A stretch of DNA of 64,000 nt from Kiritimatiellia bacterium (GCA_017514235.1 JAFWKK010000076.1:1-64000), one strand, 5' to 3'. Positions 33,801 through 41,767 are shown, counted from the stretch's first letter. Made by a program: numbers and translations. The notes: generated by a model not told the origin, from the sequence alone.

Positions 33801-35351
33801 CCGACGCGGCGCGGCTACACGTTCCAGGGGTGGTGGACGGAGGCCGTCAACGGCATCCGCATGACGGAGGCGACGGCGGTGCCGGCGGCGGACATGGAGC
33901 TTTTCGCGCACTGGAAGCCGATTACCTACTACGTGCGCTTCCATGCGAACGGAGGAACGGGCACGATGGCGAACCAGGTGTTCACGTACGATGTGCGGCA
34001 GGCATTGGCTACACATGCGTTTACGCGCACCGGGTTCGCGTTCTCAGGCTGGGCGACGACGCCAAGCGGACAGGTGCGCTATGCCGAGAACGCAACCGTG
34101 GTGAACCTGGAGGAGGTTCAGGATCGCATAGTTGACCTCTATGCCGTCTGGTCTGGCGTCGGCTATTCGGTGCGCTTCGACTCCAACGGTGGAACCGGCA
34201 TCATGGACAACCAGACGATCCGCGTCGGCGAGACCCAGAACCTCTGGCCGTGCGTGTTCGCTCGGGCGGGGTACGTGTTCGCGGGGTGGGCGCTTTCGCC
34301 CACGGACGCGGAGGCGAACAGAGTCGCCTATTTCGACGGCGAGGCGGTGAAGGACCTCGCGACGTCCAACGGCGCAACGGTGCCGCTTTATGCGGTGTGG
34401 GTGGTGCCGGGCCGGACAGTCCGCATCACCTTCAATGCGAACGGCGGCAGCGTGTCGCCCGACTATTGGAACTGCGTGGTCGGCACGGAGGTCGAGTCGT
34501 TCCCGACGCCGACGCGCCCCGGCTTCACTTTCGCGGGCTGGTGGACGGCGGCAAGCGGTGGAACGCAGGTAACGTCCATCGCCAATGTGACGAGCGCCCA
34601 GACGTTCTACGCCCATTGGACGGGGAATGGCGGCGTCGATCCCGGCGATAACTCCTGCACGGTGACGTTCAACGCGAACGGCGGCAGCATGTCGCCTACC
34701 TCCCGGACCGTGGTCTTGGGCACGGCTGTCGGCACGCTTCCCACGCCGACGCGCACCGGCTATGCCTTTGCGGGATGGTGGACGGCTGCGAACGATGGCT
34801 CAAAGGTCGCCTCAAGCACGATCGTAAGGAGCAGCGTGACGTTTTACGCGCATTGGACGGCGGAGGAGCCGAGCCCCGTCGACGAACCGGTAACGACCTA
34901 TACCGTCAAGTTCAACGCCAACGGCGGCAGCGTGTCGCCCACGTCGCGGAAGGTGGCGTCCGGCGAGGCCGTCGGCTCGCTGCCCAAGGCGACGCGCAAG
35001 GGCTACACGCTCAAGGGCTGGTACACGAAGAAGAGCGGCGGGTCGAAGATAAAAACCACGACAAAGGTGACGAAGAGCGTAACGTACTATGCCCGCTGGA
35101 CGGCGAACAAGTACAAGATCAAGTTCGACAAGAACGGCGGCAAGGGCACGATGAAGACGCTTTCCGCGACCTACGGCAAGAGCGTCACGCTCACGTCCAA
35201 CGCATTCAAGAAGTCGAAGTACAAGTTCACGGGCTGGGCTAAGAAGAAGGGCGGCAAGGTGTCATACAAGAACAAGGCGAAGGTGAAGAACCTTACGTCG
35301 AAGAGCGGCAAGACGGTTACGCTCTACGCCGTGTGGAAGAAGGCGAAGTGA
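30864..35351 (+). CDS. giant secreted InlB/Listeria-Bacteroides repeat and BspA-LRR protein
   Basis: 1495 residues with a Sec signal (MKMTKTILTIAVALAATAVLA). A short beta domain is followed by InlB-type repeats (pattern VTFNANGG...GYTFxGWWTxxxGGTxI...VTYYAHW). About residues 438-845 carry BspA-like leucine-rich repeats (FADCSWIQNLQF, FKGCSSL, FQGCTSLTAFVV, FYGCSMLETM). Nine or so further InlB-type repeats complete the chain. The last 120 residues are the same repeat but with Lys replacing most polar residues, ending KTVTLYAVWKKAK. GGAGGTG lies before the ATG. No LPXTG, PEP-CTERM or T9SS signal is evident. Probably a surface adhesin or envelope protein. Long near-identical DNA blocks make internal recombination likely. 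Confidence 0.85.
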   Translation: MKMTKTILTIAVALAATAVLAGDSASFRLDTSTSPVGDSISISWDASWIGGEVNATVVIADNGMEIKRTTGTGEFTHTFSGDNRHDLTYTTYIGGVEQPEVYAVTAYTKYEVTFDANGGSADESIRYVTPGNAVGTLPTSTRTGYTFKGWWTDANGGTQITALTIVSGHMTCYAHWKVNTYTVTFNANGGTGGTTSVTRDYGQTIGTLPMPARAGCAFAGWWTSASGGTQISSSTKVTSNVTYYVHWMATVMLNANGGTVDTATVVRECGQAVGTLPTPTHTDYNTFAGWWTAASGGTQISASTIVSGDVTYYARWKNMYTATFNANGGTGGITKTQEYGTSLTAPTVTRTGYTFTGWSPSVPSTMPAGNTTYTAQWKINQYTVTFDANSGTGGKSGKQDYGSAIVAPTVTREWFNFMGWSPAVAAKVPANDVTYTAQWRRWGDSISASEMGGKTMRELYPDDYAHMTTMVLEEGITELPTGFFENCDNVEFVTWPSTLVEFGIDDLPPKIKATVKGKYDANGFLIYNNWILDYQYRDAAAVTIPNGIVGVGRGAFAEMFDLETVTMPESLKCIASGAFADCSWIQNLQFMSGLRHVGPMAFKGCSSLLGASFADGVEHIGESAFEGCWQMKSVRLPYTVGYIGAGAFSGCNAIRGVSVPTHVKTMQTLFPASYWQIETAEVAEGETMVMDDMFKGCVALRGGATQTDMSMIPNTVTNIGARAFQGCTSLTAFVVRDSVTAIGESVFQGCSSLWNVTLSRSLTEIPDYAFYGCSMLETMVVPENVSYLGNRFFSGRTNPIQGQVIENALYYLCANAPDCHASAYAAIAGNMTTYVLQDSRSWDGRQGSRVLPQSWNGYDITYWTPLRYDVTFDANGGRFDSMGGSTWSEQQITDTTYALPSTEPVRPGWAFEGWWTEQTGGAEVRYTTLVTATRTHTIYAHWRSLGNKMTVTFNSNGGTVVVPGTQDYVPGQTFGQFPAPTRRGYTFQGWWTEAVNGIRMTEATAVPAADMELFAHWKPITYYVRFHANGGTGTMANQVFTYDVRQALATHAFTRTGFAFSGWATTPSGQVRYAENATVVNLEEVQDRIVDLYAVWSGVGYSVRFDSNGGTGIMDNQTIRVGETQNLWPCVFARAGYVFAGWALSPTDAEANRVAYFDGEAVKDLATSNGATVPLYAVWVVPGRTVRITFNANGGSVSPDYWNCVVGTEVESFPTPTRPGFTFAGWWTAASGGTQVTSIANVTSAQTFYAHWTGNGGVDPGDNSCTVTFNANGGSMSPTSRTVVLGTAVGTLPTPTRTGYAFAGWWTAANDGSKVASSTIVRSSVTFYAHWTAEEPSPVDEPVTTYTVKFNANGGSVSPTSRKVASGEAVGSLPKATRKGYTLKGWYTKKSGGSKIKTTTKVTKSVTYYARWTANKYKIKFDKNGGKGTMKTLSATYGKSVTLTSNAFKKSKYKFTGWAKKKGGKVSYKNKAKVKNLTSKSGKTVTLYAVWKKAK

Positions 35352-35432
35352 TGTAGCAAAGGTCCGGAAAGTTGCAGAAAACGGCGAAATCGCGGCGAAA
35401 GAGGGCCGTTGAAAAATTCGTAATTTTCCCCC

Positions 35433-35462
35433 TTGCGCGATAACTGCGCAATATGCTATACT
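35433..35462 (+). promoter_or_regulatory. ribosomal operon promoter with inverted repeat over the -35
   Basis: TTGCGC (35433-35438), 18-nt spacer, TATACT (35457-35462) with TGc extension. TTGCGC-7-GCGCAA (35433-35451) is a perfect inverted repeat that includes the -35 and could bind a regulator. A 40-nt leader runs to rpmJ. Confidence 0.55.
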
Positions 35463-35502
35463 ATACAAACATTCGACCACTCTAAAAACAGAGTAAACAC
35501 AA

Positions 35503-35616
35503 ATGAAAGTACGTAGTTCCGTTCGTCGCATCTGCGAGAACTGCCGCATCATTCGCCGCAAGGGAGTGGTGCGCGTGATCTGCACAAACCCGCGTCACAA
35601 GCAGTGCCAGGGCTAA
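35503..35616 (+). CDS. rpmJ: 50S ribosomal protein bL36
   Basis: 37 residues, [20 protein letters not shown] and ending HKQCQG. It keeps the zinc ligands (Cys-X2-Cys, Cys, His), so it is the zinc-binding form. First gene of the ribosomal operon, as in many bacteria where rpmJ precedes rpsM. Confidence 0.95.
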   Translation: MKVRSSVRRICENCRIIRRKGVVRVICTNPRHKQCQG

Positions 35617-35635
35617 GAAAGAGGTAAAGACAACT

Positions 35636-36016
35636 ATGCCGAGAATGATGGGTGTGGATGTCCCGGGGAAGAAGCACATTCGCTTCGCGCTCCGCTACAT
35701 TCACGGAATAGGGCCGAAGCGCGCAGACGAAGTTCTGGCGGCGACCGGGGTTGACCCGATGAAGAAGGCCGATGACGTGACGCAGAACGAGATCCATGCG
35801 ATCACGACGTACATTCAAGACCATTATCGCGTGGAAGGCGACCTTCGCCGCGAGGTGTCGCAGAACATCCGCCGCCTGATCCAGATCGGGTCGTACCGCG
35901 GGTTGCGCCACAAGAAGGGGCTGCCGGTGCGCGGGCAGCGCACGAAGACCAACGCCCGTACGCGCAAGGGCGGCAAGCGCGTCTCCATCGCGCTGCCGAA
36001 GCAGGCGGGCCGCTAA
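35636..36016 (+). CDS. rpsM: 30S ribosomal protein uS13
   Basis: 126 residues. IRFALRYIHGIGPKRADEVL, the central helix and the basic GLRHKKGLPVRGQRTKTNART tail are diagnostic of S13, which sits at the head of the 30S subunit near the P-site tRNA. Starts 19 nt after rpmJ with GAGGTAAAG upstream. Confidence 0.97.
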   Translation: MPRMMGVDVPGKKHIRFALRYIHGIGPKRADEVLAATGVDPMKKADDVTQNEIHAITTYIQDHYRVEGDLRREVSQNIRRLIQIGSYRGLRHKKGLPVRGQRTKTNARTRKGGKRVSIALPKQAGR

Positions 36017-36044
36017 GGCGCCCTGAGCCAAGGAGTTTTCCATC

Positions 36045-36503
36045 ATGAGCGAAGAAGTCAAGAAGGAAGCCGCCCCGGCGGCGCCTGCGGCTCCGGCCGC
36101 TGAAGGCGCGGCGCCGGCGGAGGGCGAGGCCGCTGCAAAGAAGCGGAGCGGGAAGTCGATTCCCGCGGGCATTGCGTTCATACGCAGCACGTTCAACAAC
36201 ACGCAGGTCTCGATCGCCGACGCGCGCGGCGGCGTGATCAGCTGGAGCTCGGCCGGCAAGGCCGGCTTCAAGGGCAGCCGCAAGTCGACGGCGTACGCAG
36301 CCACAATGGTCGCGCAAGACGCCGCGCGCGTCGCCGTCGCGAAGGGCATGCACGAGTGCGAGGTCAGGATGCAGGGCGCAGGCGCCGGCCGCGAGAGCGC
36401 GGTCAGGGCGATACAGGCCGCAGGCATCAAGGTCACGCAAATAACTGACACGACGCCGGTTCCGCACAACGGTTGCCGCGCCCGCAAGCGCAGGAGGGTC
36501 TGA
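36045..36503 (+). CDS. rpsK: 30S ribosomal protein uS11 with Ala/Glu-rich N-terminal extension
   Basis: 152 residues against about 128 in most bacteria. The core begins near residue 42 ([21 protein letters not shown]) and ends with the conserved CRARKRRRV. The first 35 residues are an Ala/Pro/Glu-rich, disordered-looking tail ([20 protein letters not shown]). A strong AAGGAG precedes the ATG, so the extension is probably translated. Confidence 0.95.
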   Translation: MSEEVKKEAAPAAPAAPAAEGAAPAEGEAAAKKRSGKSIPAGIAFIRSTFNNTQVSIADARGGVISWSSAGKAGFKGSRKSTAYAATMVAQDAARVAVAKGMHECEVRMQGAGAGRESAVRAIQAAGIKVTQITDTTPVPHNGCRARKRRRV

Positions 36504-36505
36504 TC

Positions 36506-37114
36506 ATGGGTCGTTACACGGGTCCTAGGACAAAGATTTCGCGTCGTTTCGGCGAGCCGGTGTTCGGCCCCGACAAGGTGCTAGACAGGCGGCAGAACCC
36601 GCCCGGGCAGCATGGTGCCAACAAGCGCCGCCGCAAGGTTTCCGAATACGGCGTGCAGCTCCGCGAGAAGCAGAAGGCGAAGGCGATATACGGCATGCGC
36701 GAGAAGCAGTTCCGCCTGTTCTTCGAGCGCGCGAAGGCCAAGCAGGGCGTCACCGGCGACATCATGCTGGCGCTTTGCGAGTGCAGGCTCGACAACGTTG
36801 CCTACCGTCTCGGCCTGTCGCCAACGCGCGCCGGGGCGAGGCAGCTCGTCAACCACCGGCACGTCACCGTGAACGGCAAGGTCTGCGGCATTCCGAGCGC
36901 CATCTTGCGTCCGGGCGACGTCGTCTCCGTGCGCGAGAAGGATCGCGGCATGGTTTCCGTCGTCGATTCCCTCAAGAGCCACAAGTCGCCGGTCGTCAGC
37001 TGGCTGGCTTGGGACGAGGCGACGATGCAGGGCACGTTGCTGAGCGTTCCCGAGCGCGCCGAGATACCCGAGAACGTGGAGATGCAGCTCATCGTCGAGT
37101 TCTTCTCCCGGTAA
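36506..37114 (+). CDS. rpsD: 30S ribosomal protein uS4
   Basis: 202 residues. MGRYTGPRTKISRRFGEP is the zinc-free S4 type without N-terminal Cys ligands. The S4 RNA-binding domain (CRLDNVAYRLGLSPTRAGARQLVNHRHVTVNG) is complete. GGAGGG lies 8 nt before the ATG at 36506, which is preferred to an upstream in-frame start inside rpsK. Confidence 0.97.
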   Translation: MGRYTGPRTKISRRFGEPVFGPDKVLDRRQNPPGQHGANKRRRKVSEYGVQLREKQKAKAIYGMREKQFRLFFERAKAKQGVTGDIMLALCECRLDNVAYRLGLSPTRAGARQLVNHRHVTVNGKVCGIPSAILRPGDVVSVREKDRGMVSVVDSLKSHKSPVVSWLAWDEATMQGTLLSVPERAEIPENVEMQLIVEFFSR

Positions 37115-37156
37115 GCCGCCTGGATGACAGTCAAACTTTCAGTAGGGAGGTAACAC

Positions 37157-38155
37157 ATGCCTATCCGTTTGAGCCGGTTCGAGATGCCTCACAACGTCCA
37201 GCTGGACGAGGCGACGAAGACCGCGACGTACACGCGCTTCACGGCAGAGCCCTTCGAGATCGGCTACGCGAGGACGATCGGCAACTCGCTCCGTCGCGTG
37301 CTGCTCTCGTCGATCGAGGGCGCGGCGATCTCTTCGGTCAAGATCCGCGGGGTGAGCCACGAGTTCTCGACGATCAGCGGCTGCGCCGAGGACGTGACCG
37401 ACATAATCCTTAACCTGAAGCGCGTCTTGCTCAAGACGTATACGCGCGATTCGCAGACCATCACGCTCAAGGCCTCGGGGCCTTGCACGGTGACGGCCGG
37501 CGACTTCGCAAACGACAACAGCATAACTGTGCTGAACCCGAAGCAGGAGATCTGCACGCTCGACGTAGACGGCGAGCTTGAGATGGAGTGCGAGGTCCGC
37601 ACCGGGCGCGGCTTCTGCCTGGCCGACGGCAACAAGAGGGCCGACCAGGAGATCGGGCGGATCGCGATCGATTCGATCTTCTCCCCTGTCACCCGCGTCA
37701 ACTTCCTCGTGGAGAACACCCGCGTCGGGCAGCGCACCGACTACGAGAAGCTGATCCTTGACGTGTGGACCGACGGCCGCATCGAGCCGGAGGAGGCGCT
37801 CAAGACCGCAGGCGCGGTGCTGCGCCGCCATCTCGACGTGTTCGTCGACTACGCCGGCGCCGAGACCCTGGAGTTCGAGGACAACGACAAGAAGGACGCC
37901 GACGAGCGCGAACGCCTCCGCAAGCTCCTCAACATGTCCGTCAACGAGATCGAGCTCAGCGTCCGCGCGGCTAACTGCCTCAACAACGCCAACATCTCGA
38001 CCGTCGGCGAGCTCGCCTCGAAGACCGAGGCCGACATGCTCAAGTACCGCAACTTCGGCAAGAAGTCGCTGACGGAGATCAAGGCCAAGCTCGTTCAGCT
38101 GGGCCTTTCGCTCGGCTACAAGTTCGACGCGGACCTGCTCGAATCGAAGAAATAA
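37157..38155 (+). CDS. rpoA: DNA-directed RNA polymerase alpha subunit
   Basis: 332 residues. The N-terminal assembly domain (YARTIGNSLRRVLLSSIEGAAI) and the C-terminal domain (LNMSVNEIELSVRAANCLNNANISTVGELA and YRNFGKKSLTEIKAKL) are complete. The C-terminal domain can contact UP elements and activators. GGGAGG precedes the ATG. Confidence 0.97.
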   Translation: MPIRLSRFEMPHNVQLDEATKTATYTRFTAEPFEIGYARTIGNSLRRVLLSSIEGAAISSVKIRGVSHEFSTISGCAEDVTDIILNLKRVLLKTYTRDSQTITLKASGPCTVTAGDFANDNSITVLNPKQEICTLDVDGELEMECEVRTGRGFCLADGNKRADQEIGRIAIDSIFSPVTRVNFLVENTRVGQRTDYEKLILDVWTDGRIEPEEALKTAGAVLRRHLDVFVDYAGAETLEFEDNDKKDADERERLRKLLNMSVNEIELSVRAANCLNNANISTVGELASKTEADMLKYRNFGKKSLTEIKAKLVQLGLSLGYKFDADLLESKK

Positions 38156-38166
38156 GGAATCAAAGC

Positions 38167-38595
38167 ATGCGTCACCAGAGAGTCATGAAGAAGTTCGGGC
38201 GTTCCACCGCCCACCGCAAGATGCTCATGAAGGGTCTCGTCACGAACCTGATCCTCGCGGAGTCGATAAAGACGACGCTGCCGAAGGCGAAGGAGGCGCG
38301 CAAGGACGCCGACCGCATCGTGACCGTCGCGAAGAAGGGCCTGGCCGAGGGGGGCTGCGAGCTTGCCGCCCGCCGTCTCGCCGCCAGCCGCCTTCTCGAC
38401 CCGAAAGCAGTGCAGAAGCTTTTCTCCAAGATCGCCCCGGCCATGAAGGACCGTCAGGGCGGCTACACCCGCATCGTCAAGCTCGGCACCCGCAGGGGCG
38501 ACGCGGCGGAGATGTGCGTCCTGCAGTGGGTCACTGCGGCTCCGGTCGCAGAAGAGAAGCCCGCCGCCGAAGAGCCTGCGAAGGAGGTGAAATAA
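38167..38595 (+). CDS. rplQ: 50S ribosomal protein bL17
   Basis: 142 residues. MRHQRVMKKFGRSTAHRKML, LVTNLILAESIKTTLPKAKE and GGYTRIVKLGTRRGDAAEM are standard. A short Ala/Glu-rich tail (EEKPAAEEPAKEVK) extends the C-terminus. Its stop shares one base with the rpsU start (TAATG). Confidence 0.96.
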   Translation: MRHQRVMKKFGRSTAHRKMLMKGLVTNLILAESIKTTLPKAKEARKDADRIVTVAKKGLAEGGCELAARRLAASRLLDPKAVQKLFSKIAPAMKDRQGGYTRIVKLGTRRGDAAEMCVLQWVTAAPVAEEKPAAEEPAKEVK

Positions 38596-38798
38596 TGGCT
38601 ATCGTGCTCAAGCTCAAGAAGGGCGAGTCCGTGGAGCGCGGCCTGAAGCGCCTGAAGAAGGTTCTCGACAAGGAGGGCCTCATAAAGAAGCTTCGCGACA
38701 ACCGCTACTTCGAAAAGCCCTGCGTGAAGGCGCGCAAGAAATCTCAGCGCGCACGCATCCGCAACCGTTCGCGCCGCGGACGGATGGAGCTCAACTGA
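38595..38798 (+). CDS. rpsU: 30S ribosomal protein bS21
   Basis: 67 residues, VLKLKKGESVERGLKRLKKV to RGRMELN. AAGGAGGTGA lies immediately upstream inside rplQ and the start overlaps its stop. S21 helps pair the Shine-Dalgarno sequence and is absent from some PVC and Bacteroidota lineages that avoid Shine-Dalgarno use, so its presence matters here. Its place between rplQ and rpmH is unusual. Confidence 0.93.
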   Translation: MAIVLKLKKGESVERGLKRLKKVLDKEGLIKKLRDNRYFEKPCVKARKKSQRARIRNRSRRGRMELN

Positions 38799-38844
38799 CG
38801 GTCGGGCTCCTCAAGGAAACTACAGCTGAAAGGAACATTGAACC

Positions 38845-38982
38845 ATGAAGATGACATGGCAGCCGTCGAAGATCAAGCGGAAAAGGAAAATCGGGTATCG
38901 TGCGCGCGCGGCAACCAAGGGCGGGCGCAAGATCCTCGCCGCTCGTCGGGCTAAGGGGCGCAAGCGCCTCACCCAGGTCTGA
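38845..38982 (+). CDS. rpmH: 50S ribosomal protein bL34
   Basis: 45 residues: [18 protein letters not shown] and [13 protein letters not shown]. The usual TYQPS and F-R motifs are slightly changed but recognisable. In most bacteria rpmH lies beside dnaA near oriC. Here it follows rpsU in the alpha operon. Confidence 0.94.
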   Translation: MKMTWQPSKIKRKRKIGYRARAATKGGRKILAARRAKGRKRLTQV

Positions 38983-38991
38983 GGAGGGGGA

Positions 38992-39342
38992 TTGTCCACG
39001 CGGCTCCCCGGTTCGTGCTACAGGCGCGTCTTCGACCGGGGGCGTTCCGTCCGGGGGCGTCTTCTTGTCGCGTGGCATCTCGAAACGCCAGACGCCGACC
39101 GCAGGGCCGGCGTCGTCGTTTCCAAGAAGAGCTTCCATAATGCAGTGGACCGCAACCGCGCAAAGCGCCTCATGCGCGAAGCGTTCCGGCTGCTGGTGAA
39201 GGAAGGGCGGATTCCGGAACATACGGAATGGGTGCTCGTCGGGCGTTCTGCACTCGGAGGCAAGAGGGTTCGCGATGTTGTCGAGGATGTTGCAGCTATT
39301 TGTGCGCGGATATCAGGTCACGCTAAGCCCGGTGTTCGGTGA
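38992..39342 (+). CDS. rnpA: ribonuclease P protein component
   Basis: 116 residues from a TTG start preceded by GAGGAGGGGG. AGVVVSKKSFHNAVDRNRAKRLMREAFR is the RNase P protein signature. It binds the RNase P RNA and the tRNA 5' leader. It follows rpmH by 9 nt, the usual order, and overlaps yidD. Confidence 0.92.
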   Translation: MSTRLPGSCYRRVFDRGRSVRGRLLVAWHLETPDADRRAGVVVSKKSFHNAVDRNRAKRLMREAFRLLVKEGRIPEHTEWVLVGRSALGGKRVRDVVEDVAAICARISGHAKPGVR

Positions 39343-39523
39343 CTGCTGCCGTTTCACGCCAAGCTGCTCGAACTACATGATCGAGGCGCTGCAAGTTCAC
39401 GGGGCGCTGAAGGGCACGTTGCTCGGGTTGTGGCGGATCCTGCGGTGCCATCCGTTCGGCGCGCACGGCTACGACCCGGTGCCAGAGAAGGGCCGCTGGC
39501 GGACTGCCGCAAGGTTGACGTAG
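39275..39523 (+). CDS. yidD: membrane protein insertion efficiency factor YidD
   Basis: 82 residues. VRGYQVTLSPVFGDCCRFTPSCSNYMIEAL, with the four conserved Cys, and GLWRILRCHPFGAHGYDPVP are the YidD signature. It overlaps rnpA by 68 nt, as is common. yidC, which normally follows, is missing: a minus-strand gene comes next. Confidence 0.94.
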   Translation: MLSRMLQLFVRGYQVTLSPVFGDCCRFTPSCSNYMIEALQVHGALKGTLLGLWRILRCHPFGAHGYDPVPEKGRWRTAARLT

Positions 39524-39548
39524 ACTTCTAAGAGGCGGATTTAAGCTT

Positions 39549-40694
39549 TCAGTCAACGCCGTGGAAGGCGTGAACGAGCCGGAGCGCCGGCGATTGCACC
39601 ATGCGGATCGCGCCTTGCGGGCACACCTCGTGGCAACAGGCGCAGCCCACGCATGCCCGCCGTCTTAGAACGGGGATGGCGTGCGCCTTGTTGTCGGGCC
39701 GCAGGAGCGCGTGGACGGGACATGCCGCCAGGCACCTTCCGCAACTTATGCATCGCGCGGCATCGATACGCGGCCGCACCCACAGAACCTTTGCCGCCAC
39801 GCGCATGAGCCCGGCTGGCAAAAGGCTTAGCAAATGCGAGCCCACTGGAACTTCGAAGGACGAAACGTCCACCAGCTCGCCCGACAGCTCCGGCGCATGA
39901 AGGTCTGCCAGTCCCTTCAGATAGGGAACCGACGTCGGCTTGATGTGCAGGATGCCGCACAGCGCGATGTCGAGCGCAAACGGGTCGGCTGACGCAGCCA
40001 GAAAGCCCAGGCGCACGGGGCGTCCGTTTGCGGGACCTTGCCCCTCCATGCCGACGACGGCGTCCGCCAGGCTTACCGTCGGCGGCAGGACGCGCCAGAT
40101 GGCCTGCATCAGGCGGCCGAAGTCGTCGGGCTTCGGGTAGAGGCGGTGGAGCGTGGTCTTGCCGTAGCCGGGCACGGCGCCGTAGAGGTTCTTCACGGCG
40201 GCGGTGAGCTTCGTGAGCGCGTGGCTTTTCACCTTCGGCAGGCTGACCACCAGGTCGGCTTCGGCAACGGGGCCGGCGACGGCAAACTCGAATCCGTCCA
40301 CGCTGCATGCGCGCGCGCCCTCGCGCTCGAACGAGACGAATGGCACGCCTTCTTCCTCGCAGACTGCGCCGACGCCAGTGCGCTCCAGGACGGCGCGGAT
40401 GTTTGCGGCGCTGGCGGGGCTGTCGCCGACGGCAACGCGGGCGCCGGCGGACTTGAGGTGGCGTATGACGAGCCGGAGGACGGCCGGGTGGGTGGTCACG
40501 GCCTGCTCTGGCGTGCGGTCGGTCAGGAGATTAGGCTTTACGAGGACGCGGCGCCCCGCCACCGCCTGCGGTTCGAGCAGCGCGCTTTCGTCGAGAAGCC
40601 TTGCGAACGCCGGTGCGAGCGCGTCATCGTAACCTGCGCAGCGGACGATCTGCACGGTTCGCGCGGGCGGATTGCGTAGGATGTCCGTCGACAT
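39549..40694 (-). CDS. DUF362 protein with two C-terminal 4Fe-4S clusters
   Basis: 381 residues. The DUF362 domain occupies about 20-290 (RVLVKPNLLTDRTPEQAVTTHP, SLPKVKSHALTKLTAAVKNLYGAVPG). The C-terminus is a bacterial ferredoxin pair, CISCGRCLAACP and CVGCACCHEVCP. The reaction is unknown. It is the last gene of the minus-strand unit lipoprotein-lipoprotein-hisC-DUF362 and converges on yidD 26 nt away, with no clear terminator between them. Confidence 0.85.
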   Translation of the reverse strand: MSTDILRNPPARTVQIVRCAGYDDALAPAFARLLDESALLEPQAVAGRRVLVKPNLLTDRTPEQAVTTHPAVLRLVIRHLKSAGARVAVGDSPASAANIRAVLERTGVGAVCEEEGVPFVSFEREGARACSVDGFEFAVAGPVAEADLVVSLPKVKSHALTKLTAAVKNLYGAVPGYGKTTLHRLYPKPDDFGRLMQAIWRVLPPTVSLADAVVGMEGQGPANGRPVRLGFLAASADPFALDIALCGILHIKPTSVPYLKGLADLHAPELSGELVDVSSFEVPVGSHLLSLLPAGLMRVAAKVLWVRPRIDAARCISCGRCLAACPVHALLRPDNKAHAIPVLRRRACVGCACCHEVCPQGAIRMVQSPALRLVHAFHGVD

Positions 40695-40714
40695 GAAAAG
40701 AGCCTGGCCGTGCC

Positions 40715-41767
40715 TCAGCCGTCGAGGGCGGCGAGAAGGGCCTTCATCTGTCCGTCGGTGCCGATCGTGATACGCAGCCTGTCGCCGGTCTTCGGGCCCT
40801 TAAAGTAGCGCACGAAGATGTTGCGGGAGCGGAGCGACTCGAAGAGCTCGGAGGCCTTCGCAGGCGCGGGGGGCTTCGCAAAGACGAAGTTCGACTCGGA
40901 CGGGATTACGTTCCAGCCGCGCGATTCAAGCGCGCGCACGAAGCGGGCGCGCGTCTTGACGACCTTCGCGACGTTGGCGCGCATCCAGGCCTGGTCGCGG
41001 ACGGCCGCGAGGGCGACGGCCTGGGCGACGGCGTCCACGTTGTACGAGTCCTTGACCTTGTACATCGCGGCGATCAGGTCCTCGGGCCCGACGCACCAGC
41101 CTACGCGCAGGCCGGCGAGCGAGTAGCTCTTCGAGAACGTCCGCATGACGATCACGTTCCTGTCGGTTGCCCTGGTCGCCAGGCTCATGCAGTTCGTGCG
41201 CGCGAAGTCGGCGTAAGCCTCGTCGACGATGACGACGCCGGGAAACGCCTTTGCGAACGCCGCGACAGTCTTCGGCCCGGCTAACGCTCCAGTGGGAGCG
41301 TTCGGGTTCGTCCAGAGGAAAAGCGAGACGTTGCGGCGGGCGAGCTTCGGAGAAAGGGCCGGCGCGTCAGGCTCGCCGGCGGGGGGCGGAACGCCGACCC
41401 ACTTCACGTCGCGTATGGCGGCGAGCGTCTTGTAGAGCGAGTAGCTTGGGTCGAGGGAGCCTATCGCCTCGTCGTCCTCGACGAACGTCTTCGCCGCGAC
41501 GGAGAGAACCTCGTCGGAGCCGTTGCCGACGAATATGCGTTCCGGCGTCGTGCCGCACGTCGCGGCGAGCGCGCAGCGCAGCTCGCGGAACACGGGGTCG
41601 GGATAGCGGCGGAGCCGGTCCGGGGCTAACTTGCGCAGGACTTCCGCGCACGCCGGCGACGGAGGATACGGGTTTTCGTTCGTGTTGAGCTTGACGACGC
41701 GCCGCGACGCCGGCTGCTCGCCGGGCGTGTACGCCTCAAGGCGCCGGACTGATCTCGTGATTCTCAT
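40715..41767 (-). CDS. hisC: histidinol-phosphate aminotransferase
   Basis: 350 residues, PLP-dependent fold type I. KLNTNENPYPPSP, NGSDEVL, the Asn in NPNAPTG, the DEAY aspartate and the Schiff-base lysine in TFSKSYSLAGLRVG are present. It transfers the amino group in histidine synthesis and may also act on aromatic amino acids. No other his gene is in the window. It lies 10 nt after a lipoprotein gene. Confidence 0.9.
   Translation of the reverse strand: MRITRSVRRLEAYTPGEQPASRRVVKLNTNENPYPPSPACAEVLRKLAPDRLRRYPDPVFRELRCALAATCGTTPERIFVGNGSDEVLSVAAKTFVEDDEAIGSLDPSYSLYKTLAAIRDVKWVGVPPPAGEPDAPALSPKLARRNVSLFLWTNPNAPTGALAGPKTVAAFAKAFPGVVIVDEAYADFARTNCMSLATRATDRNVIVMRTFSKSYSLAGLRVGWCVGPEDLIAAMYKVKDSYNVDAVAQAVALAAVRDQAWMRANVAKVVKTRARFVRALESRGWNVIPSESNFVFAKPPAPAKASELFESLRSRNIFVRYFKGPKTGDRLRITIGTDGQMKALLAALDG

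Noticed and set aside
36473-36505. Upstream start for rpsD inside rpsK
   Set aside because: MGRYTGPRTK at 36506 is the normal S4 start and has its own GGAGGG.
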